From NCBI GenBank assembly GCA_024226235.1, contig JAAELW010000164.1, positions 1-42,283 on the forward strand: a stretch of 42,283 nt of DNA, written 5' to 3'. This DNA is from a bacterium (GTDB lineage: Bacteria; Myxococcota_A; UBA9160; UBA6930). This document shows, in pieces, positions 15,579 to 24,108 of this stretch. Position 1 is the first letter of the stretch. Each line of letters opens with the position of its first letter. The translations under genes were made by a program, and so were the position numbers. Below the pieces are notes generated by a model. That model saw only the letters and a program-made list of their open reading frames with translations, did not search any database and was not told the DNA's origin.

Positions 15579-16301
15579 ATGGCAGTTCGCGGGCAGGCAC
15601 TGGTGATCGGCTTCGGCCATGAAGAAGAGAAGGTCGCATTATGCGACCGCCTCTGGTCGGTCGGTTTTCGGGCGCTACCGGCCCGGGACACGGTGCACGC
15701 CGGGCTCCTGCTCTCGCGTGAAGAGCACCTGCAAGTGGCACTGGTCAGCAGCGATGCACCCGACCCGGCCAGCCTGGTCGGGACCCTGCGCGAGACCCGA
15801 GGAGAGGCCACCCTGCGCATCGTCCTGACTGGGATGCGCCCCGATGTCACGATCATCGACGCAGCCCGCGCAGCCGGTGCCAACTTCGGCGTCTGGGAGC
15901 CGTACCACGACAGCGAGCTGCGCTTCGTGATCAATCGGGCGGCCTTCGACAAGACCCGTGGCGACGTGCGCGACGAGCTACGCGTCCCGACCCAACTGGC
16001 TGCCCTCATCTACTCCGGCGCCGGCCGCAAACCGACCGGTGTGTACAACCTCTCACTCCGCGGAGCCTACCTGGAGACTCCACGCCCCACCGGCAGCGGT
16101 GCCTGCATCCAGGCCGAGTTCCTGCTTGAAGACGGCCCCGTCGTCGTGGAGGCCGAGGTCGTCAGTACCAACGTTCCGGGCAACCTGCGCAAATCCAACC
16201 GCCCCATCGGAATGGGCGTCCGCTTCACCCGAGTGGACGCCGTCCAGGAAGAAGCGCTGGAAAAGTACATCGCCACCCGCTCCGGCATCTACGATCTCTG
16301 A
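15579..16301 (+). CDS. Receiver-like domain fused to a PilZ domain
   Basis: 240 residues from ATG at 15579. Residues about 5-120 have a response-regulator-like alternation (ALVIGFGHEEEKVALCDRL, then VALVSSDAPDPASLVGTLRE and RIVLTGMRPD) but lack a clear phosphoacceptor aspartate in the expected strand-end context. Residues about 133-240 form a PilZ domain: RDELRVP at the arginine motif and NLSLRGAYLE in the position of (D/N)xSxxG, then GMGVRFTRV. PilZ domains bind cyclic di-GMP. The combination suggests an effector that reads c-di-GMP while its receiver part serves as a partner-binding module; that is inference. Confidence 0.8.
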   Translation: MAVRGQALVIGFGHEEEKVALCDRLWSVGFRALPARDTVHAGLLLSREEHLQVALVSSDAPDPASLVGTLRETRGEATLRIVLTGMRPDVTIIDAARAAGANFGVWEPYHDSELRFVINRAAFDKTRGDVRDELRVPTQLAALIYSGAGRKPTGVYNLSLRGAYLETPRPTGSGACIQAEFLLEDGPVVVEAEVVSTNVPGNLRKSNRPIGMGVRFTRVDAVQEEALEKYIATRSGIYDL

Positions 16302-16307
16302 ACACAA

Positions 16308-16326
16308 CAGAGGGAGCGCTCCTCTG
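16308..16326. terminator. Possible bidirectional terminator between pilZ gene and selenoprotein gene
   Basis: CAGAGGGAGCGCTCCTCTG is an almost perfect palindrome with one extra G on the left. It sits in the 31-base gap between two convergent genes. It could stop transcription from both sides, although neither side has a proper T-run. Confidence 0.45.
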
Positions 16327-16332
16327 CGGCGT

Positions 16333-16557
16333 TCAGATCCGTTGCTTCAGCGCGTCCAGGATCTCGTGATCTTCGGGATATCGACCTGACTCGTGCTTGG
16401 AGAAGATCCGCTCGCCGTCGGCGGTCACGTCGTAGATCCCGCCGGCTCCCTCGTGGAGCTCCGCTTCGATTCCAAGGTCGTCGCGTAGTACGGCCGCCAA
16501 ACTGGTGGCCCGGGGCAAGTAGTTTCAAGCTCCGCAGTAGGTGATTTCGACCTTCAT
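16333..16557 (-). CDS. SelW/Rdx-family selenoprotein with in-frame UGA (CxxU)
   Basis: 74 residues from ATG at 16557, with GGAGG five bases upstream. Codon 11 is TGA (16527-16525). Reading it as selenocysteine gives MKVEITYCGAUNYLPRATSL, i.e. the family's YCxxCNYxPRA redox motif with Sec in place of the second Cys. The rest is unmistakably Rdx: GGIYDVTADGERIFSKHESG then RYPEDHEI and a C-terminal LKQRI helix. Without readthrough only ten residues would be made. A SECIS-like hairpin follows the UGA. Rdx proteins have a thioredoxin-like fold and are thought to work with glutathione. The gene lies 19 bases downstream of a GST gene and probably shares its transcript. SelA/B/C/D genes are not in the window. 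Confidence 0.92.
16492..16510 (-). promoter_or_regulatory. Bacterial SECIS-like hairpin for selenocysteine insertion
   Basis: Minus strand GGCCaCCA-GTT-TGGcGGCC: four plus three base pairs around one mismatch, with an apical GTT triloop. The loop G is 23 bases after the UGA codon. This fits the general bacterial SECIS description: a small hairpin inside the coding region just after UGA, with G at the start of the apical loop. The fit is by eye; energy was not computed. Confidence 0.7.
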
Positions 16558-16576
16558 TGCGTCCTCCAGTTGACGT

Positions 16577-17170
16577 TCATCCGTTGGCCAGCGCAGAAAC
16601 CCTGGCCGAGTGCTCGATCAGCGCGACACGGGTTTCCATCACGTCGGCGACCTCGGGCCCCACGGCCTGCCGCAGCCCGGAGAGATAGGACCAGACCGCG
16701 AGGTCTGCGCGACCGGGGAGATCTGCATAGAAGAAGGGCCGCGCGCCGAGGAAATTCACCAGGTCGTCCAGCCGCTGGGCGAACTCGCCGGCCAAGCCCG
16801 GATGTGACGGCGGCCCGCCCTCATCCGCATTCACCAACCCGCGCAGATAGTGGATCCAGTAGAACGTGAACGCAGCCTCGGCCCACTGCTCGAGGCGCCG
16901 CTGGCTCTGAGCCACCTTCGGATCCGATGCCACCAGAGGCGGGTCGGGGAAACGGGCGTCCAGAAGATCCAGGATGTGGGCCGAATCGTGCACTCGGTCG
17001 CCATCGACATCGATCAACGGCAGTAGCCCGGTCTCCGGATTCCATCTCCGGTAGTCCTCGGGACTCTGGGGCTCGATGAACTCATACGGAAGTTTCTTGA
17101 GCGCAAGTGCGCCCTGCACCTTCCGGGTAAATGGCGCCGCGATGGGCCCGTAGAGGACGATCTTGCTCAT
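16577..17170 (-). CDS. Glutathione S-transferase
   Basis: 197 residues. N-terminal thioredoxin-like domain: YGPIAAPFTRKVQGAL with the active-site region at APFTR, the cis-proline region GLLPLID, and the glutathione gamma-glutamyl binding motif DSAHILDLL (about 62-70). The C-terminal part is the all-helical GST domain, ending with the helix containing GRADLAVWSYL. It would conjugate or reduce substrates with GSH in the cytoplasm; substrate unknown. It is the first gene of a pair with the SelW-like selenoprotein and diverges from the SurA-like gene with 144 bases between them. Confidence 0.88.
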   Translation of the reverse strand: MSKIVLYGPIAAPFTRKVQGALALKKLPYEFIEPQSPEDYRRWNPETGLLPLIDVDGDRVHDSAHILDLLDARFPDPPLVASDPKVAQSQRRLEQWAEAAFTFYWIHYLRGLVNADEGGPPSHPGLAGEFAQRLDDLVNFLGARPFFYADLPGRADLAVWSYLSGLRQAVGPEVADVMETRVALIEHSARVSALANG

Positions 17171-17314
17171 GCCCGCTGAAGATTAGCAGGTAAGAAGTGG
17201 GCCCCTCTGCTGAGGTGGGCCCTATGGACGTTTCGAGGGTTCCATTTCATCTGAGAGGCTGTCTGGCGCTCGTTCGCCCCTCTCCCACGCGTTACCATCC
17301 GCTGGATCTTCCAG

Positions 17315-18331
17315 ATGGGGCCCCCGATGCGACCGATGACCGTTCTTCTGTTCGTCACACTCGCAATAGCTGGGCCCACCGGCGCAAGCGCCGAGATGGT
17401 CGACGGCATCGCGGCCCAGGTGGGCGCCGAGATCGTACTGGTCTCAGATGTGCTCCAGGCCGCCGGCGCGGCCGAGAGCCGCCTACGGGAGGAGGGCGGC
17501 GGAGACAAGGAAGTTGCGATGCTTCGCGTGGAGATCCTCGAGCACATGATCGAGCGCGCGCTGGTCCGCCAGGTGATCAAGCGGGCGGAGCTTTCTGCCA
17601 ACGATGCCGAGGTAGACGCATCGATCGGCGACATCGCCCGGGAGAACCAGCTCACGATCGAAGAGTTGCGAGCCAGCGTCGATGCCCAGGGCATGCCGTT
17701 CGAGGTCTACCGGGAAAGGATCCGCAGCGAGATCGAGCACCAGAAGGTGATGAGCGGAATGGTCGCCTCCAAGGTGCGGCTCGGCGAGGACGAAGTCCGC
17801 GAAGTCTATGACCGGGAGTTCACCAACCAGCCAACGGGCGGCGAGGAGTTCTACCTGCGTCAGCTCATGGTGGCCTTCCCGAACGATCAGAAGAATGGAC
17901 GAACCACGGCCTGCATGCGGGTCGGGGCCGCCCGCGCACGCATCCGCAGCGGCGAGAGCTTCCGGGATGTCGCCAGTGAGGTTTCCGAAGTCAACCCGGA
18001 GGTCGGCGGGACGATCGGCTGGCTGCACGAAAACGAAGTTGCGGAGTGGATGCGGGAGGCGATCGGAAGCCTGGAGCCCGGTGATATCAGCGACGTCGTC
18101 GAGGGGCCCTTCGGTTGCAACCTGATCGAGATTGTCGAGCGAAGAACCTACGAGCGGATCACCTGGGAAAAGGCCAAAAGACCTCTCGAGAGCCAGCTCT
18201 TCGAACAGCGCATGGCCGAGGAGTACCGGAAGTTCATCGATCGCATCCGCGAGCAGACCTACATCGAGCGCAGAGGCATGTTCGCGGATGCCGCAGATCT
18301 CGAATTCGACCCGAATGACGGATCGTTTTGA
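17315..18331 (+). CDS. SurA-like periplasmic chaperone / PpiC-type peptidyl-prolyl isomerase
   Basis: Up to 338 residues; ATGs at 17315, 17327 and 17336 are all possible. The signal peptide ([19 protein letters not shown]) is cleaved before [11 protein letters not shown], the typical SurA N-terminus 'VDxIxAxVgxeiIL'. A SurA_N helical domain occupies about 25-165, and one parvulin domain lies at about 175-275 ([46 protein letters not shown]). Only one parvulin domain is seen against two in E. coli SurA. It probably assists outer-membrane protein folding. Confidence 0.87.
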   Translation: MGPPMRPMTVLLFVTLAIAGPTGASAEMVDGIAAQVGAEIVLVSDVLQAAGAAESRLREEGGGDKEVAMLRVEILEHMIERALVRQVIKRAELSANDAEVDASIGDIARENQLTIEELRASVDAQGMPFEVYRERIRSEIEHQKVMSGMVASKVRLGEDEVREVYDREFTNQPTGGEEFYLRQLMVAFPNDQKNGRTTACMRVGAARARIRSGESFRDVASEVSEVNPEVGGTIGWLHENEVAEWMREAIGSLEPGDISDVVEGPFGCNLIEIVERRTYERITWEKAKRPLESQLFEQRMAEEYRKFIDRIREQTYIERRGMFADAADLEFDPNDGSF

Positions 18332-18343
18332 ACCGCTCCCGCA

Positions 18344-21184
18344 GTGCCATCCGCGGACCGTCTTGACAGGATTGTCTTGACATCACCCCTGATCGCCGTC
18401 CGCGGCGCGCGGGAACACAACCTCCGGGACGTGGATGTCGACATCCCCCGGGATCGTCTGGTCGTGATCACGGGGCTTTCGGGTTCGGGCAAGTCTTCTC
18501 TGGCCTTCGACACCTTGTACGCGGAAGGCCAGCGTCGCTATGTCGAGAGCCTGTCTGCCTACGCTCGCCAGTTCCTCGACCAGATGGCGAAGCCAGACGT
18601 CGATTCCATCGATGGGCTGTCGCCGGCCATCTCGATCGAGCAGCGCGGCATCACCCGCAGCCCACGCTCCACAGTCGGTACGATCACCGAACTCTCGGAC
18701 CACCTGCGGTTGCTCTACGCACGGGTGGGGCGCCCGCATTGCTGGAGCTGCGACAAGCCGATCGCCCAGCAGACCGTGCAGCAGATGGCCGAGCGCGTGC
18801 TCGAAAAGGGAGAGGGCGCGAAGGTCTCTCTGCTGGCGCCAGTCATCCGTGGGCGAAAGGGCTCCTACAAGAAGGAGCTGGCACGCTTTGCCGAGCAGGG
18901 TTTCGTGCGCGCACGGATCGACGGCGAAATGCGCGACCTCTCAGAACCCATCCAGCTCGCACGACAACAGAGCCACGACATCGATCTCGTGATCGACCGG
19001 GTGGTCGTCAAGGAATTGGCGCGAGCGCGTATTGCGGATTCGCTCGAAACCGCTTTGCGGATGGCCGACGGGCTGGCCAAGATCGAGAGCGGTGATACCT
19101 GTGAGCTGCTGAGCCAGGCCAATGCCTGTGTGGATTGCAGCGTTTCCTACCCGGAACTTGCACCGCGGCTCTTTTCGTTCAACAGCCCTGCCGGCGCCTG
19201 TCCGCGCTGCGGGGGGCTCGGTACGCGTGACGAGCTCGACCCGCAGAAGCTCGTGCCCGACCCGAGCAGGAGCCTGGCCGATGGCGCTATCGCGCCATGG
19301 GGCGGCCGACGCATGGGTCGGTACTACAAGCGCCTGATCGAGAGCGTGGCCACTCACTTGAAGATCGATCTGAAGACCGCTTGGGAGGATCTCCCGAAGC
19401 GAGCCCAGCGTGCGATCTTGCACGGAACGGGCAAGGCGGAAATCCAGTTCCGTGTTGGGCGCCGTCAGACGGTCCGGCGCCGTTTCGACGGTGTGATCGG
19501 TGAGCTCGAGCGACGCAAGCAAGACGGCGACACCAGCCATGACGATCTCGCGAAGTACACACGTCCGGGCCCGTGCCCCGAGTGTGAGGGTGCGCGGGTC
19601 GGTCAAGCTGCAAGACATGTGAGGCTCGGCGAGCCGGGCCTCGCCATCCACGAACTCCAGGCGCGCACGATCGGCGAAGTCGCCAGCTTTCTGGAAGAGC
19701 TCGAACTCGCCGCCACGCAGCGCGCAATCGCGGATCTAGTGCTCCGGGAAATCCGCGAGCGCCTGACCTTCCTGATCGATGTCGGCGTCTCGTACCTCAC
19801 CCTCGACCGGGCCAGCACCACGCTCTCGGGCGGAGAGAGCCAACGCATCCGGCTCGCGACCCAGGTGGGTTCACACTTGTTGGGTGTACTCTACATCTTG
19901 GACGAACCCTCGATCGGGCTGCATTCCCGGGACAACGAACGCCTGCTCGCGAGCCTCATGAAGTTGCGCGATACCGGAAACACGGTGCTGGTCGTCGAGC
20001 ACGACGAAGCGACGATCCGGCTCGCGGATTGGGTCATCGACATGGGGCCCGGAGCCGGCCTGCACGGGGGCGAGCTGATTGCGGAGGGCACGCCCGATGC
20101 GATCGAGGCCGATCCGGCGTCACTCACCGGGGCCTACCTCTCGGGCCGGCGGTGCATTCCCACGCGGGAGCCACGCAACCTCGAAGGAGCGCCCCGTCTG
20201 CGCGTACTCGGCTGCCGACAGCATAACCTCCGGAATCTCGATCTCGAGCTTCCGCTCGGTCACTTCACGGTCGTCTCCGGCGTGTCGGGCTCGGGGAAAT
20301 CCACGCTGGTGAGCGACACATTGCACCGGGCGCTGGCGCGCACGCTGCATCGCGCGGAAGCCACGCCGGGCACCTTCGATCGTATCGAAGGCGTGGACGC
20401 ACTCGACAAGGTGATCCAGATCGACCAGAGCCCGATCGGCAGAACGCCACGCAGCAACCCTGTCACCTACACCGGGGCCTTCGATGGAATCCGAAAGCTC
20501 TTCAGCCAGGTGCCGGAGGCGAGGGTTCGCGGATACGGGCCGGGGCGGTTCTCTTTCAACGTAAAGGGCGGTCGATGTGAATCATGCCAGGGAGACGGCC
20601 TGATCCGGGTCGAGATGCACTTCCTTCCAGATCTGTTCACCGAGTGTGAGGTCTGCCGTGGCCGGCGCTACAACCGTGAGACGCTGGAGATCACGTACAA
20701 GGGCAAGAGCATTGCCGATGTGCTCGAAATGAGTGTCGAAGAGGCCCTGTCGTTCATGGAGAACGTGCCGCGCGTGCTTCGGCCATTGCGCACGATGGCT
20801 GACGTCGGGCTCGGCTACGTCCACCTGGGCCAACCAGCCACCACACTTTCCGGCGGTGAGGCCCAACGCATCAAGCTATCTCGAGAGTTGGCCAAGCGGA
20901 GTACCGGGCGAACCCTGTATCTGCTCGACGAGCCCACTACCGGCCTCCACTTTGCCGACGTAGAGCGGCTACTCGCAGTCCTTCACGAGTTGGCCTCGCG
21001 CGGAAACACCGTGATCGTGGTCGAGCATCACCTCGACGTGATCAAGACGGCCGACTACGTGATCGATCTGGGGCCCGAAGGTGGAGAGGCGGGCGGCCAG
21101 ATCGTCGCCCAGGGTACTCCGGCGGAAGTCGCCGCCGTCGCGGAAAGCCATACCGGTCAAGCGTTGCGACGCGTGCTTCGGTGA
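18344..21184 (+). CDS. uvrA: UvrABC excinuclease subunit A
   Basis: 946 residues from GTG at 18344; TTG at 18377 is an alternative giving a start closer to the conserved [12 protein letters not shown]. It has two ABC ATPase modules: Walker A GLSGSGKS (44-51) and GVSGSGKS, signatures [13 protein letters not shown] and [13 protein letters not shown], Walker [11 protein letters not shown] and [11 protein letters not shown]. Zinc sites are seen at CVDC/CPRC and at the C-terminal CESC/CEVC module required for damage recognition. It loads UvrB at lesions in nucleotide excision repair. The stop overlaps the GTG of the CPBP gene (GTGA). Confidence 0.97.
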   Translation: MPSADRLDRIVLTSPLIAVRGAREHNLRDVDVDIPRDRLVVITGLSGSGKSSLAFDTLYAEGQRRYVESLSAYARQFLDQMAKPDVDSIDGLSPAISIEQRGITRSPRSTVGTITELSDHLRLLYARVGRPHCWSCDKPIAQQTVQQMAERVLEKGEGAKVSLLAPVIRGRKGSYKKELARFAEQGFVRARIDGEMRDLSEPIQLARQQSHDIDLVIDRVVVKELARARIADSLETALRMADGLAKIESGDTCELLSQANACVDCSVSYPELAPRLFSFNSPAGACPRCGGLGTRDELDPQKLVPDPSRSLADGAIAPWGGRRMGRYYKRLIESVATHLKIDLKTAWEDLPKRAQRAILHGTGKAEIQFRVGRRQTVRRRFDGVIGELERRKQDGDTSHDDLAKYTRPGPCPECEGARVGQAARHVRLGEPGLAIHELQARTIGEVASFLEELELAATQRAIADLVLREIRERLTFLIDVGVSYLTLDRASTTLSGGESQRIRLATQVGSHLLGVLYILDEPSIGLHSRDNERLLASLMKLRDTGNTVLVVEHDEATIRLADWVIDMGPGAGLHGGELIAEGTPDAIEADPASLTGAYLSGRRCIPTREPRNLEGAPRLRVLGCRQHNLRNLDLELPLGHFTVVSGVSGSGKSTLVSDTLHRALARTLHRAEATPGTFDRIEGVDALDKVIQIDQSPIGRTPRSNPVTYTGAFDGIRKLFSQVPEARVRGYGPGRFSFNVKGGRCESCQGDGLIRVEMHFLPDLFTECEVCRGRRYNRETLEITYKGKSIADVLEMSVEEALSFMENVPRVLRPLRTMADVGLGYVHLGQPATTLSGGEAQRIKLSRELAKRSTGRTLYLLDEPTTGLHFADVERLLAVLHELASRGNTVIVVEHHLDVIKTADYVIDLGPEGGEAGGQIVAQGTPAEVAAVAESHTGQALRRVLR

Positions 21185-22023
21185 AACCTTCCGAGGATCT
21201 CTACGCCTTCCCGAGCCCAGGGATCGCGACCGCACTGACATTGGGCGCCTATGTGGTGATGATCTTCGTAGCGGCGCCTCTCGCCGCCGCCGGCCACGGG
21301 GTCGCCGGGCTTGCTGCTGGGATGGTGTTGGGCTTCGGAGGCGTGGGCAGCCTGGCCGCCCGGCGTGTTCCAGCCCCCGCAGAGCTGCGCCTTGGCTTGT
21401 GCGGCTTTCAGCCGAGGCTGCTGCTCCTCGTCCTGATGTTGGTGCCCCTCACATTCTGGCTCTCCGAACTGGAGAACATCGTGGCCATCTGGCTCGAACG
21501 CCCCGAGCCAGCATCCGCGGTCGATTCCAGCAGTGGGGGCGGGAGCGGGCTGCGAACCCTCGAGATCATGCTCTTCGCCGTCCTGCTGCGGCCCGTCATC
21601 GAAGAGTTCTTCTTCCGCGGTGTGATTCAGCAGGGTGCGGTGGCGCATCTGGGTGCACGCGGTGGCCTGGTATGGAGCACGGTCCTGTTCGCGCTCGCGC
21701 GTTCGCTCACCGGGCCGACCCACGAGTACGCAGCCATCGTCATCATTGCCCAGTCGCTGTTCGAAGGCGCCGCCCTCGGCGGCCTACGCCTGGCTACGGG
21801 TTCCCTGCTCCCCGGCATCCTGCTCCAGGGGCTGATGAACGGTGTGGGGCTGGTGGCGCTGTCTGTTGCCGACGACTTCCCGATCCAGGGCTTCACCACT
21901 TTCGATGGTCATACCAACCCAGCACTGCTCGCCGGATCCCTGCTCCTGATCGGCTGGGCCGCACTGAAGATGCGACGCCTGCATGCCGGCGCCCCGCCCC
22001 TTCCGCCTGCCCCCGAACCGTAA
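21181..22023 (+). CDS. CPBP-family intramembrane metalloprotease
   Basis: 280 residues from GTG at 21181, overlapping the uvrA stop. About eight hydrophobic segments are visible. The CPBP (Rce1/Abi) signature is RPVIEEFFFRGVIQ (motif EExxxR), followed by FALARSLTGPTHEY and LLQGLMNGVGLVALS, whose His and Asn occupy the positions of the other metal-site motifs. Related proteins cleave prenylated peptides, process bacteriocins or work in stress responses; the substrate here cannot be told. A Ser/Gly-rich loop (about 118-126) precedes the catalytic region. The gene ends in the 22020-22044 palindrome facing tmk. Confidence 0.85.
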   Translation: MKPSEDLYAFPSPGIATALTLGAYVVMIFVAAPLAAAGHGVAGLAAGMVLGFGGVGSLAARRVPAPAELRLGLCGFQPRLLLLVLMLVPLTFWLSELENIVAIWLERPEPASAVDSSSGGGSGLRTLEIMLFAVLLRPVIEEFFFRGVIQQGAVAHLGARGGLVWSTVLFALARSLTGPTHEYAAIVIIAQSLFEGAALGGLRLATGSLLPGILLQGLMNGVGLVALSVADDFPIQGFTTFDGHTNPALLAGSLLLIGWAALKMRRLHAGAPPLPPAPEP

Positions 22024-22044
22024 GAAGCGGCCCCGTTTCTTAAC
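22020..22044. repeat. Short palindromic element carrying two convergent stop codons
   Basis: TAAGAA (22021-22026) and TTCTTA (22037-22042) are inverted around GCGGCCCCGT. The left TAA is the stop of the CPBP gene and the right one (minus strand TAA) is the stop of tmk. The core GCGGCCCCGTTTCTTAA resembles GGGGCCGGTTCCGTTTGTTAA at 7476-7495. It may act as a bidirectional terminator or be a copy of a dispersed repeat. Confidence 0.65.
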
Positions 22045-22657
22045 TCCTTTTGCGCAGCGTCTGGGAAACGATCTGTTGCAGGTCGGTGGCTATGGCGGCT
22101 TCTTGGCCGCTTGCATCGACTCGCACCAGAAAGGGGAGGGCGAGGGTGCGGTAGATCGCTGCGACCGCCTGAAGACGTTTGGGCTGCTCGAATGCCGGCT
22201 CGGCTGGAGCCCCACGGACGGCCACGCGGGCCAGGCCGGCCTCCGGAGAGAGATCGAGCAGCAAGACCAGATCTGGCGCAGGAAAATTCGCCTCGCTTTC
22301 GGCCAGGATGCGCTCGGGATCCAAGCCTCGGGCTCCCTGGTAGGCAACCGAAGAGAGGTAGTACCGGTCGCAGACCACGATCTTTCCGGCCGCCAACGCG
22401 GGCTCGATCACATCGCGCACGTGCTCGCGGCGCTGCTCCTGGAACCAGGCCAGCTCCTGCTCGGCACTCACGCTCTCGCCACTTCGGGCCATCTCGCGGA
22501 TGCGACGCCCGGCCGCGCATTCGTGCGGCTCGCGAGTCGATACCACTGTGTGCCCGCCAGCTTCCAGCCACTGGACGAGCCTGGCCACCTGGGTCGACTT
22601 CCCGCTGCCGTCGACGCCTTCGAAGACGATGAACACGCCGCGCGCACCCGTGTTCAC
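22040..22657 (-). CDS. tmk: Thymidylate kinase
   Basis: 205 residues from GTG at 22657, preferred over GTG at 22672 because GGAG lies 7 bases before it. P-loop FEGVDGSGKST, the substrate segment STREPHECAAGRRIR, and the dTMP-binding DRYYLSSVAYQGARGLD are all present, as is the ASGQE C-terminal region. It phosphorylates dTMP to dTDP with ATP. The lid region shows PAEPAFEQPKR and has lost the arginine-rich pattern of E. coli-type enzymes, and the P-loop has VDGSGKST without an arginine. The phosphate-stabilising arginines must lie elsewhere (for example ARGLDPER). Confidence 0.92.
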   Translation of the reverse strand: MNTGARGVFIVFEGVDGSGKSTQVARLVQWLEAGGHTVVSTREPHECAAGRRIREMARSGESVSAEQELAWFQEQRREHVRDVIEPALAAGKIVVCDRYYLSSVAYQGARGLDPERILAESEANFPAPDLVLLLDLSPEAGLARVAVRGAPAEPAFEQPKRLQAVAAIYRTLALPFLVRVDASGQEAAIATDLQQIVSQTLRKRS

Positions 22658-22765
22658 GTCAGGTCTCCGCACGGGGGTTCACGGCGCTCGCCGCCCACAA
22701 AATCCATGGCCCTACAACTCCGCGTGGGTATTCGCGTTTCGAACCGGTCGGGCATCGGCAGAGAG

Positions 22766-22780
22766 TGGCACGTGGCTTGC
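22766..22780 (+). promoter_or_regulatory. Perfect sigma-54 (-24/-12) promoter match, rightward
   Basis: TGGCACGTGGCTTGC equals the sigma-54 consensus TGGCACG-N4-TTGC at all eleven specified bases, with GG and GC in the required 10-base spacing. Transcription would start near 22790 and run right into a region with no convincing gene, opposite to the atp genes. By simple counting, an exact match to eleven bases is expected about 0.02 times in both strands of a window this size. No upstream activator sites were identified. Confidence 0.55.
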
Positions 22781-22789
22781 GTTTGCGAA

Positions 22790-23021
22790 ATGGCATGACG
22801 CTTCACGGCGTCAGCCCGCAAGCATCCCTCGACGGGACCGGGGATCACGCGGGCAGAAGCCTCCGGGCGGAAGCTCGGTTGCGGCTCGGGGAATCAACAC
22901 GGGGTGAGACCCGCGTCGCTGCTTCTACCCGGAGGCTTCACTTCACTCTCGTCAGAGACAACCTCGGAGTCCCCCGCCCCTGGAGACGACGAAAGGCCCG
23001 GCAGCGCGAAGCCACCGGGCC
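22790..23021 (+). ncRNA. Candidate structured RNA downstream of the sigma-54 promoter
   Basis: The stretch has no credible protein gene. It contains GAAGCCTCCGGG (22856-22867) and its exact complement CCCGGAGGCTTC (22928-22939). After a 2x2 internal loop, GAAGC (22870-22874) pairs with GCTTC (22921-22925), making a long stem around about 46 bases that include GGGTGAGACCC. The region ends at the GC-rich hairpin 22995-23021. With the perfect sigma-54 promoter just before it, a regulatory RNA of roughly 230 bases is plausible. The structure could also be read from the minus strand as the distal trailer of the atp transcript. Confidence 0.35.
22990..23021 (-). terminator. Rho-independent-like terminator after atpE
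   Basis: Minus strand GGCCCGG, a 13-base loop, CCGGGCC, then TTTCGTC. The seven-pair GC stem lies 25 bases past the atpE stop. The T-run is only three long. On the plus strand the same stem could end the proposed structured RNA but is not followed by T residues. Confidence 0.6.
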
Positions 23022-23046
23022 ATTCATCAGGCGATTGGCCCCGGTG

Positions 23047-23364
23047 CTATTGGATCTTGCCCTGAAGCAGGAAACCGATCACGAGGCCATAGATCGCGAT
23101 CGACTCGATCAGCACCATGCCGAGGATGAAGTTGGTGAACATCGCCCCCGCGGCGCCCGGGTTGCGGGCGATTCCAGCGGTGGTGTTACCCGCGGTCAGG
23201 CCTTGACCGATGCCGCAGCCGAGACCGGCAAAGCCGATCGCGATGCCGGCGCCGAGCGCGTAGCCCCAGCTGGCGTCGCTTCCGCCACCGTCCTGGGCAA
23301 AAGCCGCGACGGGCACGAGGAAGACGACGAGCGTCCAGAAGAGAAGGTTGGCGAACTTACGCAT
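23047..23364 (-). CDS. atpE: ATP synthase Fo subunit c
   Basis: 105 residues; AAGGAG precedes the ATG. A cleavable signal-like leader (MRKFANLLFWTLVVFLVPVAAFAQ) precedes the two-helix hairpin, as in several deltaproteobacterial AtpE. The ion-binding carboxylate is E87 in helix 2 (VLIESIAIYGLV); Q54 in helix 1 (GIGQG), S88 and Y92 are also present. Q/E/S/Y at these places is the combination that binds Na+ in Ilyobacter-type c rings. The polar loop is ARNPGAAG. It is the last gene of atpZ-I-B-E; F1 genes are not here. Confidence 0.95.
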   Translation of the reverse strand: MRKFANLLFWTLVVFLVPVAAFAQDGGGSDASWGYALGAGIAIGFAGLGCGIGQGLTAGNTTAGIARNPGAAGAMFTNFILGMVLIESIAIYGLVIGFLLQGKIQ

Positions 23365-23388
23365 GGGAAAGGATCTCCTTGGTGAGAG

Positions 23389-24108
23389 CTAGTGGGCCTC
23401 TTCGAGGGCCAAGCCGATGTAGATCATCGAAAGCATCGCGAAGACATAAGCCTGGAGGAACGCGACGAGCACGCCCAAGCCCATGAATATGGCCGGTACG
23501 ACGACCGGAACGAGACCGAGCCAGACCGCCACCACGGTGTGGTCTGCAAACATGTTCGCAAGCAGCCGAACGGCCAGCGTGAAGACCCGGGAGAGGTGCG
23601 ACAGCAACTCGATGGGCGCGTAAAGCGGCGCCATCAGTCGCAGATGGTAGGTCTTCTCGCCGAGCTTCAGATCGTAGAGGCTGGGTCCGAGGAAGTGGTT
23701 CACGTAGGACCAGCCGTGCTCTTTGATCCCCACGTACTGGTGGATCACGAACGAGATGATCGCCCATGCCCAGGTCGTGCCCGCACTGCTGGTGGCGCCA
23801 TCGAGGGTCGGGATCAAGCCGAGCAGATTCGAGAACAGGATGAACAGGAAGAGCGTCCCGATGAAGGGGAAGTACTTCCGCCAGTTCGGCCCCATGTTGT
23901 CTTCGGCGAGGCCGGCGAGCATCTCGACCAGCAACTCGATGACGTTGCGAAGGGTGAAGCCCTCGTCGGGGATGATTCCGCCGTTGGCCGCGGCGAGCTT
24001 CGAGCGGATCATCACACCACTCAGCAGCAGCAGGCCTCCGGCGAACAGCGAGGACCAGATCACCCACGGAATATGGGTGGCGTGCTCGAGGCCGTGGAAG
24101 ACGTTCAC
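23389..24108 (-). CDS. atpB: ATP synthase Fo subunit a
   Basis: 239 residues, about five to six membrane helices. The essential stator arginine is R181 in TLAVRLLANMFADH, and the family sequences FSNLLGLIP (about 92-100) and the C-terminal FAMLSMIYIGLALEEAH are intact. Together with the c ring it forms the ion half-channels of the Fo motor in the inner membrane. It starts inside the stop codon of the upstream atpI-like gene (4-base overlap, 24105-24108) and ends 24 bases before the atpE start. Confidence 0.95.
   Translation of the reverse strand: MNVFHGLEHATHIPWVIWSSLFAGGLLLLSGVMIRSKLAAANGGIIPDEGFTLRNVIELLVEMLAGLAEDNMGPNWRKYFPFIGTLFLFILFSNLLGLIPTLDGATSSAGTTWAWAIISFVIHQYVGIKEHGWSYVNHFLGPSLYDLKLGEKTYHLRLMAPLYAPIELLSHLSRVFTLAVRLLANMFADHTVVAVWLGLVPVVVPAIFMGLGVLVAFLQAYVFAMLSMIYIGLALEEAH

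Noticed and set aside
22765-23385. 206-residue plus-strand frame just after the sigma-54 promoter
   Set aside because: Most of it is antisense to atpE and the composition is Arg/Glu/His-rich without motifs; a structured RNA is a better explanation for the promoter.
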